From positions 1-60,193 of IMG/VR virus record IMGVR_UViG_3300012201_000003: DNA of 60,193 nucleotides; one strand, given 5' to 3'. Both the position numbers and the translations under genes were made by a program. The notes beneath the pieces were generated by a model. The model searched no databases. It was not told where the DNA came from and saw only the letters and a program-made list of their open reading frames with translations. Positions 15,177-23,545 of this stretch are shown here, piece by piece. The first letter of the stretch is position 1. Every line of letters starts with the position of its first letter. Origin of the DNA: a virus.

Positions 15177-15370
15177 GGCTCCTCGCGCACTTCGGTCACC
15201 TTGCCGTCGACCAGCCGCCACCGCCACCGCCACCGGAGCCGCTCCCCGGTCAGCGGGTGCAGACCCGCCTCGACCAGCGTCATCCGGTACGCCACCAGCT
15301 CGCGGTCAACCACGGCGAGCCGGCGGCGCAGTTCTGCTGCCCGCAGCTCCGGCGGCATCCAGCACCTCAC
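15173..15370 (-). CDS. Small hypothetical protein
   Basis: The product has 65 residues from GTG at 15370 (GTGA overlap). It is helical (LRAAELRRRLAVVDRELVAY) followed by a basic, Trp-rich strand region. It sits between WhiB and the methyltransferase in one transcript. Confidence 0.6.
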   Translation of the reverse strand: MRCWMPPELRAAELRRRLAVVDRELVAYRMTLVEAGLHPLTGERLRWRWRWRLVDGKVTEVREEP

Positions 15371-15633
15371 GACGCCGCCCCGGCAGCCCTGCGCCGCCGG
15401 CCCTGCCGCCGGAGCACGCCGCCCCAGGCGCCCTCGACGGTGTGCGTCGCCTCGGCGAAGTCCTCGCACTCGCGGCGGACCGGGCACGCCCCGCAGATGC
15501 GGTGCCGCGCGTGCCGGTTACTGTCCCCCTCGATCACCTGCTGGTCGTCGTCCGCGCCGAAGAACAGCACGTCGGCATCCGCCGGGTCGAGGCCGATGCA
15601 GCTCGCCGAGTTCATCCACCCCAGGTCCCTCAC
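15367..15633 (-). CDS. WhiB-family transcriptional regulator
   Basis: The product has 88 residues from GTG at 15633. Four cysteines at about 12, 47, 50 and 56 (C-x34-C-x2-C-x5-C) are the WhiB iron-sulfur ligands, followed by the beta-turn VEGAWGGV and a basic tail that contacts DNA. WhiB proteins bind the sigma factor; phage copies are known to inhibit host WhiB2 in some mycobacteriophages. It is coupled to the gene upstream by a GTGA overlap. Confidence 0.9.
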   Translation of the reverse strand: MRDLGWMNSASCIGLDPADADVLFFGADDDQQVIEGDSNRHARHRICGACPVRRECEDFAEATHTVEGAWGGVLRRQGRRRRAAGAAS

Positions 15634-16019
15634 CGGGCACCGCCCCCGGCTGCCTGCCGCGACTTCCACCGCGCCCGGTCCTTGCAGGTGGCCCAGTGGG
15701 ACACCGCCCGGTGCTCGCCGGGCTTCAGCGGCCCGCCGTGGTCGCCGTGCTCGTCGCAGTACGGGTCCGGGGTCCCGTCCTCCCGGCACGTGCACGGCCG
15801 GAGCCGTTTGCGCAGGTAGCGGAACTTCAGCAGCCCCAGGTGGTCGCGCCACACCGCCAGGTTGCCCTTCGGGTTGTGCGTGCACTCCGGGCCCGTGCCC
15901 AGGCACGGCGGTCCCGGGTCATGGTTGATCGGGTTGGATTTCCCGTCCGGGTGCTTCTCCTCCGGGATGGTCCCCGTCGCCCACCAGATCTCCGCGTGAC
16001 AGGACCGGCACTCCTCCAT
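15630..16019 (-). CDS. Zinc-binding hypothetical protein
   Basis: The 129-residue protein begins MEECRSCHAEIWWATG and has further Cys/His groups (CTCREDG, YCDEHGDH). Openings of this type occur in small phage zinc proteins. CCTGGAGAGG lies nine bases before ATG at 16019. It overlaps the upstream helix-turn-helix gene's 3' end by 101 bases. Confidence 0.65.
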   Translation of the reverse strand: MEECRSCHAEIWWATGTIPEEKHPDGKSNPINHDPGPPCLGTGPECTHNPKGNLAVWRDHLGLLKFRYLRKRLRPCTCREDGTPDPYCDEHGDHGGPLKPGEHRAVSHWATCKDRARWKSRQAAGGGAR

Positions 16020-16326
16020 GTTCGTGCTCCTCTCCAGGGTCGAGCAGTTCCAGGACCAGGCCGTGCCCGGCGAGCAGCACCCGCCTGTTCCCGGCGGCCA
16101 TCTTGCGGGCGACCGGGGCGGCCACCTCCGGTTCCAGGCCGGCCTGGACGAGGCGGACCATCAGCCGCGCCACCGCCAGCTCGCCCGGCGTCCAGCGGCG
16201 CGGGCAGCCGGTGCCGCCGCCGTACGACGGGACCAGCCAGCGGCGGCGCGCCCAGTGGTCAAGCTGCCGGTACGTCAGCGGGGAGCCCTCCACCATCTCC
16301 GCTGACGACAGCAGGCCCCCGGTCAT
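15919..16326 (-). CDS. MerR-like helix-turn-helix protein
   Basis: This 135-residue protein has an N-terminal MerR-type segment: LTYRQLDHWARRRWLVPS, a Gly-rich wing, and RRWTPGELAVARLMVRLVQAG. The last 30 or so residues lie over the next gene in another frame and are probably not constrained. ATG at 16326 overlaps the methyltransferase stop. A regulator of the methyltransferase/WhiB operon is a reasonable guess. Confidence 0.75.
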   Translation of the reverse strand: MTGGLLSSAEMVEGSPLTYRQLDHWARRRWLVPSYGGGTGCPRRWTPGELAVARLMVRLVQAGLEPEVAAPVARKMAAGNRRVLLAGHGLVLELLDPGEEHEHGGVPVLSRGDLVGDGDHPGGEAPGREIQPDQP

Positions 16327-17471
16327 GTTGTCTTGCCCAGGCCGAACAGGGCGCCCTGGATGTCGCGGTCCAGGCGCTTGCGAATAAGGTCGGCGGACTG
16401 CGGGTCACGCTCGACCAGGATGGCCCGGTATCCCTCGGCGATGCAGGCGTGGCCGGTGGCGCCAGAGCCGGCGAACGGGTCCAGGACGAGGCCGCCGGGC
16501 GGGGTGACGAGCTGGATCAGCCACGCCATCAAGGTGACGGGCTTGACGGTGGGATGGGTGGTGCCGTCGGGGAGACTGGGCCGTTCGTGGCCGGGGGCTT
16601 TGGCCTGGTAGCGGAACATGGGGAAGAACCGAGACGCCCCGCCATGGTCACCCTTGCCCACCTGCATGCCGCCGCCCCGGGGCATCCCGCCGCCCCGGGG
16701 CATCCCGCCGCCGTAGATCCCGGTTGACAAGGGATCACCGCCGCTGGTCCCGGTACTGCCGCTGACGCCAGACTGGCGGTCTAGCTCGGCGACCGGACAG
16801 CCCGGCACGCACAGCCACGCCTCCACCGTCTCGGTCCCGGACTTGCGTTCGGCCAGTCCCTCTTGGCCGGGCATGCCGAGCGTGCTGATCCCGCCCTTAC
16901 CCCGCGCCGCCGGATGGTGCCCGTCGGACCGGACCGTGCGGGTTCCGGCAGGCTCGCAGTCCTCTGCGTGGGTCAGCACCACATTCGGCGGCCACCGGCC
17001 TTCCGCTGACCCGTAAATCCACATGATCGAGTCGCGGATCTCAAATCCCGCGTCCTCGGCCGCGCACACCAGCCGGTGGTAAGTGCGGGTGCCGCCGAAC
17101 GCCAGCAGGTGCCCGCCCGGCTTCAGCACCCGCAGGCACTCAGCCGCCCACGCCTGGCACCATGCCTGGAAATCCGGGCCGCCGCGCACCGGGCCGGCGA
17201 TGACCGCCTCATTCCCGTACGCCGACGCGCTCCTAGACGCCGACCGGCCAGGGCGAGACGCCGACGCCGGCCCCAGCGACTTCCGCGCCTCACGGTCACG
17301 CTGCGCCGCCGCCCTGATCGCCGGGCCGTCCCACTCCTTGCCCATGAAACCGATCCCGTAAGGCGGGTCGGTCACCACCGCATCAACCGAGCAGTCAGCC
17401 AGCCCCGGCAGCACGTCGAGACAGTCACCGAGGTACAGGGTGACGTCCCGGTCAGTCCACAACGGGTCCAC
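16323..17471 (-). CDS. N6-adenine/N4-cytosine DNA methyltransferase
   Basis: This 382-residue protein has the catalytic DPPY at about 35-38 and the SAM-binding DPFAGSG near 345, with LKPGGHLLAFGG between. DPPY before FxGxG is the beta-class order, so the variable middle should hold target recognition. HPTVKPVTLMAWL just before motif I is typical. The middle contains an 18-base tandem repeat (16665-16715) coding for GGGMPR units. With the C5 enzyme it suggests double protection against restriction. Confidence 0.85.
   Translation of the reverse strand: MDPLWTDRDVTLYLGDCLDVLPGLADCSVDAVVTDPPYGIGFMGKEWDGPAIRAAAQRDREARKSLGPASASRPGRSASRSASAYGNEAVIAGPVRGGPDFQAWCQAWAAECLRVLKPGGHLLAFGGTRTYHRLVCAAEDAGFEIRDSIMWIYGSAEGRWPPNVVLTHAEDCEPAGTRTVRSDGHHPAARGKGGISTLGMPGQEGLAERKSGTETVEAWLCVPGCPVAELDRQSGVSGSTGTSGGDPLSTGIYGGGMPRGGGMPRGGGMQVGKGDHGGASRFFPMFRYQAKAPGHERPSLPDGTTHPTVKPVTLMAWLIQLVTPPGGLVLDPFAGSGATGHACIAEGYRAILVERDPQSADLIRKRLDRDIQGALFGLGKTT
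16665..16715 (-). repeat. 18-bp tandem repeat inside the methyltransferase gene
   Basis: Two full copies and one partial copy of an 18-base unit (16665-16682, 16683-16700, 16701 on) encode the repeated hexapeptide GGGMPR. In-frame repeat change would vary the length of the target-recognition region. Confidence 0.7.
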
Positions 17472-17475
17472 GCGC

Positions 17476-17712
17476 TCAGCCCGCAGCCCCGTCGGGGCGG
17501 ATCACCAGGTCGAACGTCAGGTCCACGAACCGGCCGTCCTCGACCACCTCGGCGCGGATCAGCCGGCCCGTGCCGACGACTTCGCTGCCCTGGAACTTCA
17601 CCGGCACCTCCTGGCCGATGCACCGCTGGAACGCCCGGGGGCCGAACCGCTCCGGGAAGCTGCCGTTGACGCGTTCCGCTCCGGCGGGCCTGCGTACCGT
17701 CACCAGCGCCAT
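17476..17712 (-). CDS. Small hypothetical protein
   Basis: The product has 78 residues from ATG at 17712, fused to the upstream stop (TAATG). It is beta-rich (VVEDGRFVDLTFDLVI). No family recognised. Confidence 0.6.
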   Translation of the reverse strand: MALVTVRRPAGAERVNGSFPERFGPRAFQRCIGQEVPVKFQGSEVVGTGRLIRAEVVEDGRFVDLTFDLVIRPDGAAG

Positions 17713-17996
17713 TACCGGGCCGCCTCTCCGCGCACCAGGCCGCCGCCTGTAGCGGACCAGCCCGGCGCCGCCGACCACAGGTCCACGTCGCGGCCCTGCT
17801 GCGCCCGGTACTCGCGCGACCGGGTGACCTGGCCCGCCTGCTCCATCCTGATCAGCAGCTTCAGCGTGCTGCCCGAGTGGACGTGCGCGCTAGTCGGGCC
17901 CCGCTTGCGGAGCGCGACCCGGGCAACCTCGTAGGCGGTGCGGCCGGGATGGAGTACCAGCCATGACCAGACCACTTCGCGGGTGCTAGGTTCCAC
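17712..17996 (-). CDS. Winged-helix DNA-binding protein
   Basis: The 94-residue protein has the pattern WSWLVLHPGRTAYEVARVAL, then TLKLLIRMEQAGQVTR, a winged-helix fold with the wing at the end. It starts at GTG 17996 and overlaps the upstream gene by 11 bases. A small regulator is likely. Confidence 0.65.
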   Translation of the reverse strand: MEPSTREVVWSWLVLHPGRTAYEVARVALRKRGPTSAHVHSGSTLKLLIRMEQAGQVTRSREYRAQQGRDVDLWSAAPGWSATGGGLVRGEAAR

Positions 17997-18591
17997 TGCC
18001 GGGCTGCCTCTCTCCTGGGACGTCGTGCGCGGTGCACGACGGGTTGACTTCGATCAGGTGCCAGCCGCCGCCGCCGTCGAACCAGGACGGGCAGATGCAG
18101 CCTTCGGCGGCCATGTTCCGGTCGTAGTGGTGCAGGCAGCCGGAGCTGACTCCCTCATCCAGGAGCCCGCCGTCGCAGCCGGGCGGGAACACCCGCACCC
18201 GTACCGCGTCGCCCGGCTCAGCCTGGCCCACTACGGTCCGGTACACCTCCCGCGACACCGAAAGCTGCCCGCCGGGCGGGACCACGACCTGGTCCAGGTC
18301 GATGCCCCGCCCGGCCAGCGCGGCGCGGCCCTCCGCCGTCAGGACCGCCTCACCCCGGACCATGCCCTCCTCGCGCGGCATCAGCACCGCCTGCCCGTCC
18401 CCGGGCGACTCGCCCTGGAACTGGTAGCCCAGAGCGCGGGAATGGTCGCGGAGCTGGCGGCGGGCCAGGCCGGCGAACTCCGGGTCAGACCAGCCGTGGT
18501 CAGCCAGGGCCTGCACCACCTCGGCCAGAACCTCGTTCAGGCTGGCCAGGTTCGCGGCGACCGCCCGGGTCGTCTTGTCATACAGCAGCAT
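17986..18591 (-). CDS. Hypothetical protein
   Basis: The product has 201 residues. The N-terminal half is helical; a Cys-bearing C-terminal region (PPGCDGG, GCLHHYDRN, CICPSWFDGGGG) may hold a metal. ATG at 18591 shares a base with the upstream stop (TGATG). Family not recognised. Confidence 0.6.
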   Translation of the reverse strand: MLLYDKTTRAVAANLASLNEVLAEVVQALADHGWSDPEFAGLARRQLRDHSRALGYQFQGESPGDGQAVLMPREEGMVRGEAVLTAEGRAALAGRGIDLDQVVVPPGGQLSVSREVYRTVVGQAEPGDAVRVRVFPPGCDGGLLDEGVSSGCLHHYDRNMAAEGCICPSWFDGGGGWHLIEVNPSCTAHDVPGERQPGSGT

Positions 18592-18845
18592 CAGAAGTCA
18601 CCCTCTCCGGGCAGGCCGTTGACGCAGACCCGCTCCCGGTTGTCCGGGCAGCCGCTCCCGCACACGCCGTCCCCCGCGAACGGGCAGAACGGCGGCGACT
18701 GGTCAAGCCAGCCCGACGACTCAGCGGTCGCGCAGTACGGTGCCGGAGTGTCAGCAGCCGGTCGGTCCTGCGGCTGCCCGCCGCCGGCATCCCGGCAACC
18801 CGGCACCCGGGCAGGCCCGTCACCACCCCGGTCCCCTGCGCACAT
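18591..18845 (-). CDS. Small Cys-rich protein
   Basis: The product has 84 residues, with eight Cys scattered (FCPFAGDGVCGSGCPDN near the end) and a Pro/Gly-rich N-terminus. ATG at 18845 is fused to the DUF2637 gene's stop (TGATG). Function unknown. Confidence 0.55.
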   Translation of the reverse strand: MCAGDRGGDGPARVPGCRDAGGGQPQDRPAADTPAPYCATAESSGWLDQSPPFCPFAGDGVCGSGCPDNRERVCVNGLPGEGDF

Positions 18846-19576
18846 CACGTCACGCTCCCGTTCTTCGATGCGGCGATGACGTTGCGGGCCTCACGGCGCG
18901 ACACACCCTGATTGTCCGCCAGGGCACGCTCGCTCAGCGGAGCGCCGAGCGTGACACTGGCCCGGTACGCCTCCACCGCTCTCGGCGGCACCGACTTGGC
19001 GCGGCTGCCACGCGGCTGCCTGGCTCCAACGGGCCGGGGCGTCGCGTTGGCACGCGGCCGGCCCGGTGCAACCGGCGTTGCAGTGCCCGGCCCGGCGCAG
19101 ACGTCCACATGGGCATCGGCAAGCTGTTGGCCGGGCCGGGGCAAGTCGGTGGTCCGTTCCGGCTGGTCCGCTGTGGTCCGCTTCAGAACGCCGAGCGCGA
19201 CGAACAACGCGAGCGCGGCGGCGACCGGCGGTGCGCCGTAGGTGAGCCGTGTGGGCCAGTCAGCGGACCACGCGTCGCCCACGTTCCCCGCCACCGAACC
19301 AGCGAGGCCCACGGCGGTCAGCGCCCATCCGGCGAGGCGGTGCCACCAGCGGGAGCCGTGGACCACGAGGGCGAACACGGTCAGCTCGCCCACCACAATG
19401 AACACATCGACCATGAGCGGGAAGCCGAGCGCCCGCCACTCGGGCAGGCCATGGCCGAGCGCCCAGTGCAGCAGCCCGTCGTAGCTCTCGGCGAACGCGG
19501 CGGCGTCGGCGAGGACGCACGCGGCGGCGATGGTGCGCAGCGCGGCGGCCCGGGCCCGGGCCAGGGCGCCGTTCAC
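18845..19576 (-). CDS. DUF2637 membrane protein (SpdB-like)
   Basis: The product has 243 residues from GTG at 19576 (GTGA overlap). Four membrane helices occupy about residues 10-140, with WALGHGLPEWRALGFPLMVD and an ADWPTRLTYGAPPV signature. A helix-turn-helix-like tail (LSERALADNQGVSRREARN) ends the protein. DUF2637 proteins are common on conjugative plasmids and integrative elements of Streptomyces, where spread proteins work with Tra. Here it lies in the same strand block as the FtsK-like motor. Confidence 0.8.
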   Translation of the reverse strand: MNGALARARAAALRTIAAACVLADAAAFAESYDGLLHWALGHGLPEWRALGFPLMVDVFIVVGELTVFALVVHGSRWWHRLAGWALTAVGLAGSVAGNVGDAWSADWPTRLTYGAPPVAAALALFVALGVLKRTTADQPERTTDLPRPGQQLADAHVDVCAGPGTATPVAPGRPRANATPRPVGARQPRGSRAKSVPPRAVEAYRASVTLGAPLSERALADNQGVSRREARNVIAASKNGSVT

Positions 19577-19968
19577 AGCCGGCCGCCCTGCACCTCGACG
19601 TTGCCGGCGGGCGGGATCACGGTCGGGCCGAGCACAACCTCGGCGGTGACCCGGGCCAGGTCCCGGACCATGACACTGTCCAGCCCGATCTGCTCGGAGG
19701 CGTCGAGAACCTGGTCGGTGACGACGGCGAGGTGGCGGACGCAGGCCAGGCGCGGGAACACCCACCCGGTCGAGACGAGATACCGGGCCAGGACCCCGCA
19801 CGGCCGGGCCCGGGGGGGCGGCTCCCATCCGCACGGCAGGCTGGCCAGCGGCATCCGGTGCGGCATCAGGCGGTCCTCCCGCCGGCACGCGTGGCATACG
19901 ATCTCCGGGGCCGAGCTGGCGCTCCGCGTGACTGGCAGCCGGCAGCGGGAGCACTGGTCGGCGCTCAC
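19573..19968 (-). CDS. Zinc-finger hypothetical protein
   Basis: The 131-residue protein begins with a treble-clef-like Cys cluster (CSRCRLP, then CHACRRED) and continues with a helical, Val-rich half. It is coupled to the DUF2637 gene. Confidence 0.6.
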   Translation of the reverse strand: MSADQCSRCRLPVTRSASSAPEIVCHACRREDRLMPHRMPLASLPCGWEPPPRARPCGVLARYLVSTGWVFPRLACVRHLAVVTDQVLDASEQIGLDSVMVRDLARVTAEVVLGPTVIPPAGNVEVQGGRL

Positions 19969-20180
19969 GCGTGCCCCCAGCCGTGAGCCAGCGCACGGCG
20001 GACGTCCGGCCTCAGGCTGGACTTCAGGACCGGGACCTGGAGCGGCGGGCTGGCACCGATCAGGTCGAACAGGTAGTGGCGGGCCGACCCGGTGGTGAAC
20101 ACGCGGAACCGGCAGCCGAAGGCGCCGTTGACCTCGGCGACGTACTGCTTGGCCTGGAGCTGCGGCGGGAACCCGTTCAC
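19965..20180 (-). CDS. Small hypothetical protein
   Basis: The product has 71 residues from GTG at 20180 (GTGA overlap): VNGFPPQLQAKQYVAEVNGA, then a beta region. No family recognised. Confidence 0.55.
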   Translation of the reverse strand: MNGFPPQLQAKQYVAEVNGAFGCRFRVFTTGSARHYLFDLIGASPPLQVPVLKSSLRPDVRRALAHGWGHA

Positions 20181-20419
20181 CACGGCACCTCGGCCGGCGG
20201 GGTCGCGGCCGACACCGCCGCCTCCTCCGCTGACCTCGCGGCGGCGATCGACTGCTGGTCGGCCTCCTCGGCGTGCGCGGAGGCTTGCTCGGCGTACTGG
20301 TTGGCCTCGTCCGCGTAGTCGTTGGCGAGCAGGCAGAACGCGCGGGCGCGGCGGACGTTCCACCACGACACGGCCAGGGCCGCCAGGCTGACAGCCAGCG
20401 TCACAAGGCTGGGGATCAC
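20177..20419 (-). CDS. Small membrane protein with coiled coil
   Basis: The product has 80 residues from GTG at 20419 (GTGA overlap). One membrane helix (residues 3-21) precedes an Ala/Glu-rich helix with regular AEQA/AEEA spacing, so a membrane-anchored coiled coil is likely. Its role is unknown. Confidence 0.6.
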   Translation of the reverse strand: MIPSLVTLAVSLAALAVSWWNVRRARAFCLLANDYADEANQYAEQASAHAEEADQQSIAAARSAEEAAVSAATPPAEVPW

Positions 20420-20934
20420 TGTGTCCACGCCCTCGCGCGGGCGGCCTCGAACTCCTCGGCCGTCACCTGCTCCAGTGTCGCGATGTGCGCCGCGCCCAGC
20501 TCGCCCTCGACCTCGACCTCGGAGAACCACTCGCCGTACCGCCAGCCCCGCTCGTAGCCCTGCCGCATCGTGTCCAGCACCGGGGCGATCGCGGCAGCCG
20601 CGTCGGCGTCGGTGATGTCCTCCGGGTACGACGCGCGCTCGCGGGCCGCCAGCTCCTCCAGCGGCCACACCTGCCCCCAGACCAGCAGCGGCCGGGGGGC
20701 CATCGGGGCGACGTACCAGCGGCGGACGTAAGCGCCGTGCGGGATGGCCTTCTGCGCGTCGGTGGCGGCGGCGAGCATCCGCTGCTCGTCCCGCCGGGCC
20801 GTCTCGAATGCGAGCCGCAACGCGGTCGCCGAGTCCGGGGCGGCGCCCGCGATCATCCGGGCTTCCATGTCCGGGGTGGTGAACTCGACGTCGGCCAGGA
20901 CAACCGTGCCGTCCTTGGCGAAGTACTGGATCAT
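20416..20934 (-). CDS. Hypothetical protein
   Basis: The product has 172 residues from ATG at 20934 (ATGA overlap). It contains an aromatic block YVRRWYVAPMAPRPLLVWG and acidic helices. The membrane protein at 33715 has a similar WVRHWYLAPLPTRERWVW segment, hinting at a shared module. Confidence 0.6.
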   Translation of the reverse strand: MIQYFAKDGTVVLADVEFTTPDMEARMIAGAAPDSATALRLAFETARRDEQRMLAAATDAQKAIPHGAYVRRWYVAPMAPRPLLVWGQVWPLEELAARERASYPEDITDADAAAAIAPVLDTMRQGYERGWRYGEWFSEVEVEGELGAAHIATLEQVTAEEFEAARARAWTQ

Positions 20935-21353
20935 GACCGGTCCTCTCTGGCGTCGATGAGCCGCCGCACCTTCGCGGCGGCGGACACCGCATCCTCGCCC
21001 GGGTGCCCCAAGTCCCGCAGGCCGTGCTCGGCGGCGGCGGCCCCGGTGGGGTGCAGCGGGACCGGGCAGGTGTACGACAGCGCCGACTCGTCCAGGCTGC
21101 CGGACAGGACGCCGAGCCGGACCGCTAGCAGGTCGCGGGGGGCGCGGTAGCCGGCCCAGCCGGCACACACCCGCTCGGGGGTGCTGTGGCAGTGGAACGC
21201 GCCCAGTGCCCCGGTGAGCGCCTGCTGCCCGGCCGGGCCGTCATAGCCGGGCAGCTTGGCGTACTCCTCAGCAGCCCACAGCCCGCTCGGCGCATCGAGC
21301 CGGTACGGGCACGTGACGCACGGCTGGGACCGGACCTTGGCAGGCTCAGCCAT
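20931..21353 (-). CDS. DUF6283-like Cys-rich protein
   Basis: The product has 140 residues from ATG at 21353. It has QPCVTCPYRLDAPSGLWAAE, then FHCHSTPERVCAGW. This pattern of CxxCPYR-DAPSG-W and a later CH...C.GW is what I recall for DUF6283, a family of small actinobacterial and phage proteins of unknown function. The four Cys and His could bind a metal. Confidence 0.7.
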   Translation of the reverse strand: MAEPAKVRSQPCVTCPYRLDAPSGLWAAEEYAKLPGYDGPAGQQALTGALGAFHCHSTPERVCAGWAGYRAPRDLLAVRLGVLSGSLDESALSYTCPVPLHPTGAAAAEHGLRDLGHPGEDAVSAAAKVRRLIDAREDRS

Positions 21354-21714
21354 CGGACGCACCGGCCTTCGCGGCGGCCCGGCGGGCCAGCCACGGCTTG
21401 ATGTCCGACCACGCCCACTGCGGGGCGTCGCGGATCGTGACCTGGTGAGTGCCGCCGCCGCCCCGGTTGGCGACGTTGACCTTCCGGTCCGCCGTCAAGA
21501 CAGGGCCGGGCAGGTCACCCGGCCACGGCGTCCCGGCGGCCGACCGCTTGCGGGACAGGTGCAGCAGCACCGTCACCGCCTTGGCCGACCGGTAGCCGGC
21601 CAGCCGCGCGACGTCCTCGGTGAACAGCAGCAACTCCGGCGACCCGGGCAGGTCACACCGGCAGCCAGCCTGGTCGCAGAACATCATCGGCGGCGAGTTG
21701 AAGTGAGCCGTCAT
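21346..21714 (-). CDS. Putative helix-turn-helix protein
   Basis: The 122-residue protein has FTEDVARLAGYRSAKAVTVL followed by a basic LHLSRKR, resembling a MerR/excisionase recognition segment. A Cys pair precedes it (CDQAGCRC). Confidence 0.55.
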   Translation of the reverse strand: MTAHFNSPPMMFCDQAGCRCDLPGSPELLLFTEDVARLAGYRSAKAVTVLLHLSRKRSAAGTPWPGDLPGPVLTADRKVNVANRGGGGTHQVTIRDAPQWAWSDIKPWLARRAAAKAGASDG

Positions 21715-22091
21715 CGTTCCTCTACCTCCGCCGGCGGTTCCACGCCCGGGTAGTCGCTAGCGGTTTCTTGTCTGGCCACCTTTGGGCGCGGTCCGATCCG
21801 TTCCAGCCAGGCATGGAAAGCGCGCATTTCCCGGGTCGCTGCCCGGCCGCTCTCGCTGTGAGCGTCATGCACAGCGAGCGAAAAGTCGCCGAAGTAGTCT
21901 TTCACTGTGTTCACGCGCATATCGCGACGACGAGCTGCTGCCACGATCAGGCGCCGGAACACGTCTTGGTTCGCTACGCGATAAGCGATCTGGCCGAGGC
22001 CGGTGCAACTGATCTCGTCAAGGATCTTCTCAGCCCATGCGTCGGTTCCGAAGCGCAGACGCACCTGCCTCGGGGTGCAGGGATCATTCAT
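21711..22091 (-). CDS. Hypothetical protein
   Basis: The product has 126 residues, helical. The start at ATG 22091 is decided by CTGGAGAGG at eight bases spacing. Codon use is less GC-extreme than its neighbours (for example the stretch 21830-21960), which may mark a recent arrival. Confidence 0.6.
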   Translation of the reverse strand: MNDPCTPRQVRLRFGTDAWAEKILDEISCTGLGQIAYRVANQDVFRRLIVAAARRRDMRVNTVKDYFGDFSLAVHDAHSESGRAATREMRAFHAWLERIGPRPKVARQETASDYPGVEPPAEVEER

Positions 22092-22167
22092 CAGGTCCAC
22101 CTCTCCAGTGGTGCTTAGGCGGGCGCCACGCCCTCCCGGGGGGGGTGGGAGGACGTGGCGCGACCGG

Positions 22168-23463
22168 TCAGGCGCGGGCCGCGACCCGGGCCGCGCTGGC
22201 CAGGATCTTCTCGGCCTCAGCCTGGATCTCGTAGGCGTCGTCCGCGTCGCCGACGGTCTGCGCGAACGCGGTCGCGGCCTGCATCACGCCGCCGGCCGTC
22301 TCCTGGCCGCCCCGCCAGAAGAACCCCAGCAGGTCGTCCACCGCGCTCTTGGGCAGCGACGACGACTGGGCGACCACCTCGGTGATGACGGCCTTGGCGT
22401 CGGTGACCGGCACGCCCGCCTTGGCGGTCAGCTCGGCGACCTGGCGTTCCAGCCAGTCGGTGTTCAGGAACCCGGCCACCGTGTCGCGGGTCCTGGCCGC
22501 GATCAGGGACAGTTCCTTGTCGATGGTGTCCTGGGACCAGTTGATGACGCCCTGCTCCTGCCGGGCGCCGAGGTGGGTGCGGTCGAACGCGGCGGCCAGG
22601 GTCAGCCCGTTCTTGCAGACCCGGACCCGGATCTCCGGGCGGATCGAGAACCCGCCCTGCCCGACCTCGCTGTTGCGGATGACGAACCCGGCGAACACGA
22701 CGGGCTCGGTGCCGGGCGCGTAGCCCTGGCCCTCGCGGGCCGCGGCGGCGAGCGCGTCCGGGACGGCCCAGCCGCCGGCGTCCCACTCGACACCTGCCGG
22801 GCCCTGGCCGCCGGGGAACGGGTTGCGGTAGCCCCCCAGCAGGCCGGGGGCCAGCGCGGCGACCTCGGGGGCGCGGACCCGGACGTACATGCGCCGGTCC
22901 GTCAGGTCACACGAGTCGACCTGGACCTGGACGCCGGCGTCGCGGATGCCGGTCAGCGCGGCCACGAGAACGTCGAGGTTGTCGATGATCGCGTACTTGT
23001 CGGACAGCATCGCGCGGGCCACGCCGTGGCTGGCGTCGTCGGCGCGGAACAGCCGCAGCAGGAACGAGCGCGGGTCCGGCGGAACGATGACGTTGCCGTC
23101 GCGGGCGGGGAAGTTGCCGCCCTCGGGCCAGCCGTAGTCGGTCAGTCCGTGGAGCCAGCCGTTGACGTTGGCGTCCCACAGGTCCGGCCGCAGCTCCCGC
23201 ATGCGGCGCACGTACTGGAGGTTGATCCCCAGCTTCTCGGCGACGCCCTCGTCGAACACGGCGGTCGGCTGGTAGGTGCCGGCCACGGAGGTGACCCCGT
23301 CGTCGTTCATGATGGCCTGGTCGCCGCTGATGACGACTTGCCCGCCCTGGGCGTGGAACCCGGCGGCGTTGACGATCAGGTCGAGGCGGCGGGCGCGGCC
23401 TGTCTCCAGGATCTGCCGCAGCGTCCCGATGTCGGCGTTCCTGGCGGTCAGTTGGTTACTCAT
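22168..23463 (-). CDS. Large conserved-looking protein, possibly DUF932-like
   Basis: The 431-residue protein has no clear catalytic motif. Its layout (early FDEGVAEKLGINLQYVRRMR, a long beta-rich centre, YRNPFPGG, then VIRNSEVGQGGFSIRPEIRV and a helical tail) resembles DUF932-type proteins found on plasmids and phages. CCTGGAGAGG precedes ATG at 23463. Third codon positions are extremely G/C, suggesting strong expression or long residence. Confidence 0.6.
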   Translation of the reverse strand: MSNQLTARNADIGTLRQILETGRARRLDLIVNAAGFHAQGGQVVISGDQAIMNDDGVTSVAGTYQPTAVFDEGVAEKLGINLQYVRRMRELRPDLWDANVNGWLHGLTDYGWPEGGNFPARDGNVIVPPDPRSFLLRLFRADDASHGVARAMLSDKYAIIDNLDVLVAALTGIRDAGVQVQVDSCDLTDRRMYVRVRAPEVAALAPGLLGGYRNPFPGGQGPAGVEWDAGGWAVPDALAAAAREGQGYAPGTEPVVFAGFVIRNSEVGQGGFSIRPEIRVRVCKNGLTLAAAFDRTHLGARQEQGVINWSQDTIDKELSLIAARTRDTVAGFLNTDWLERQVAELTAKAGVPVTDAKAVITEVVAQSSSLPKSAVDDLLGFFWRGGQETAGGVMQAATAFAQTVGDADDAYEIQAEAEKILASAARVAARA

Positions 23464-23545
23464 CTGATGCTTCACCCTCTCCAGGTGATCCGCCCCCCGG
23501 CCCCTGTGACCCGGGGGGCACGATACTAGTAGTGTACACGTCGTG

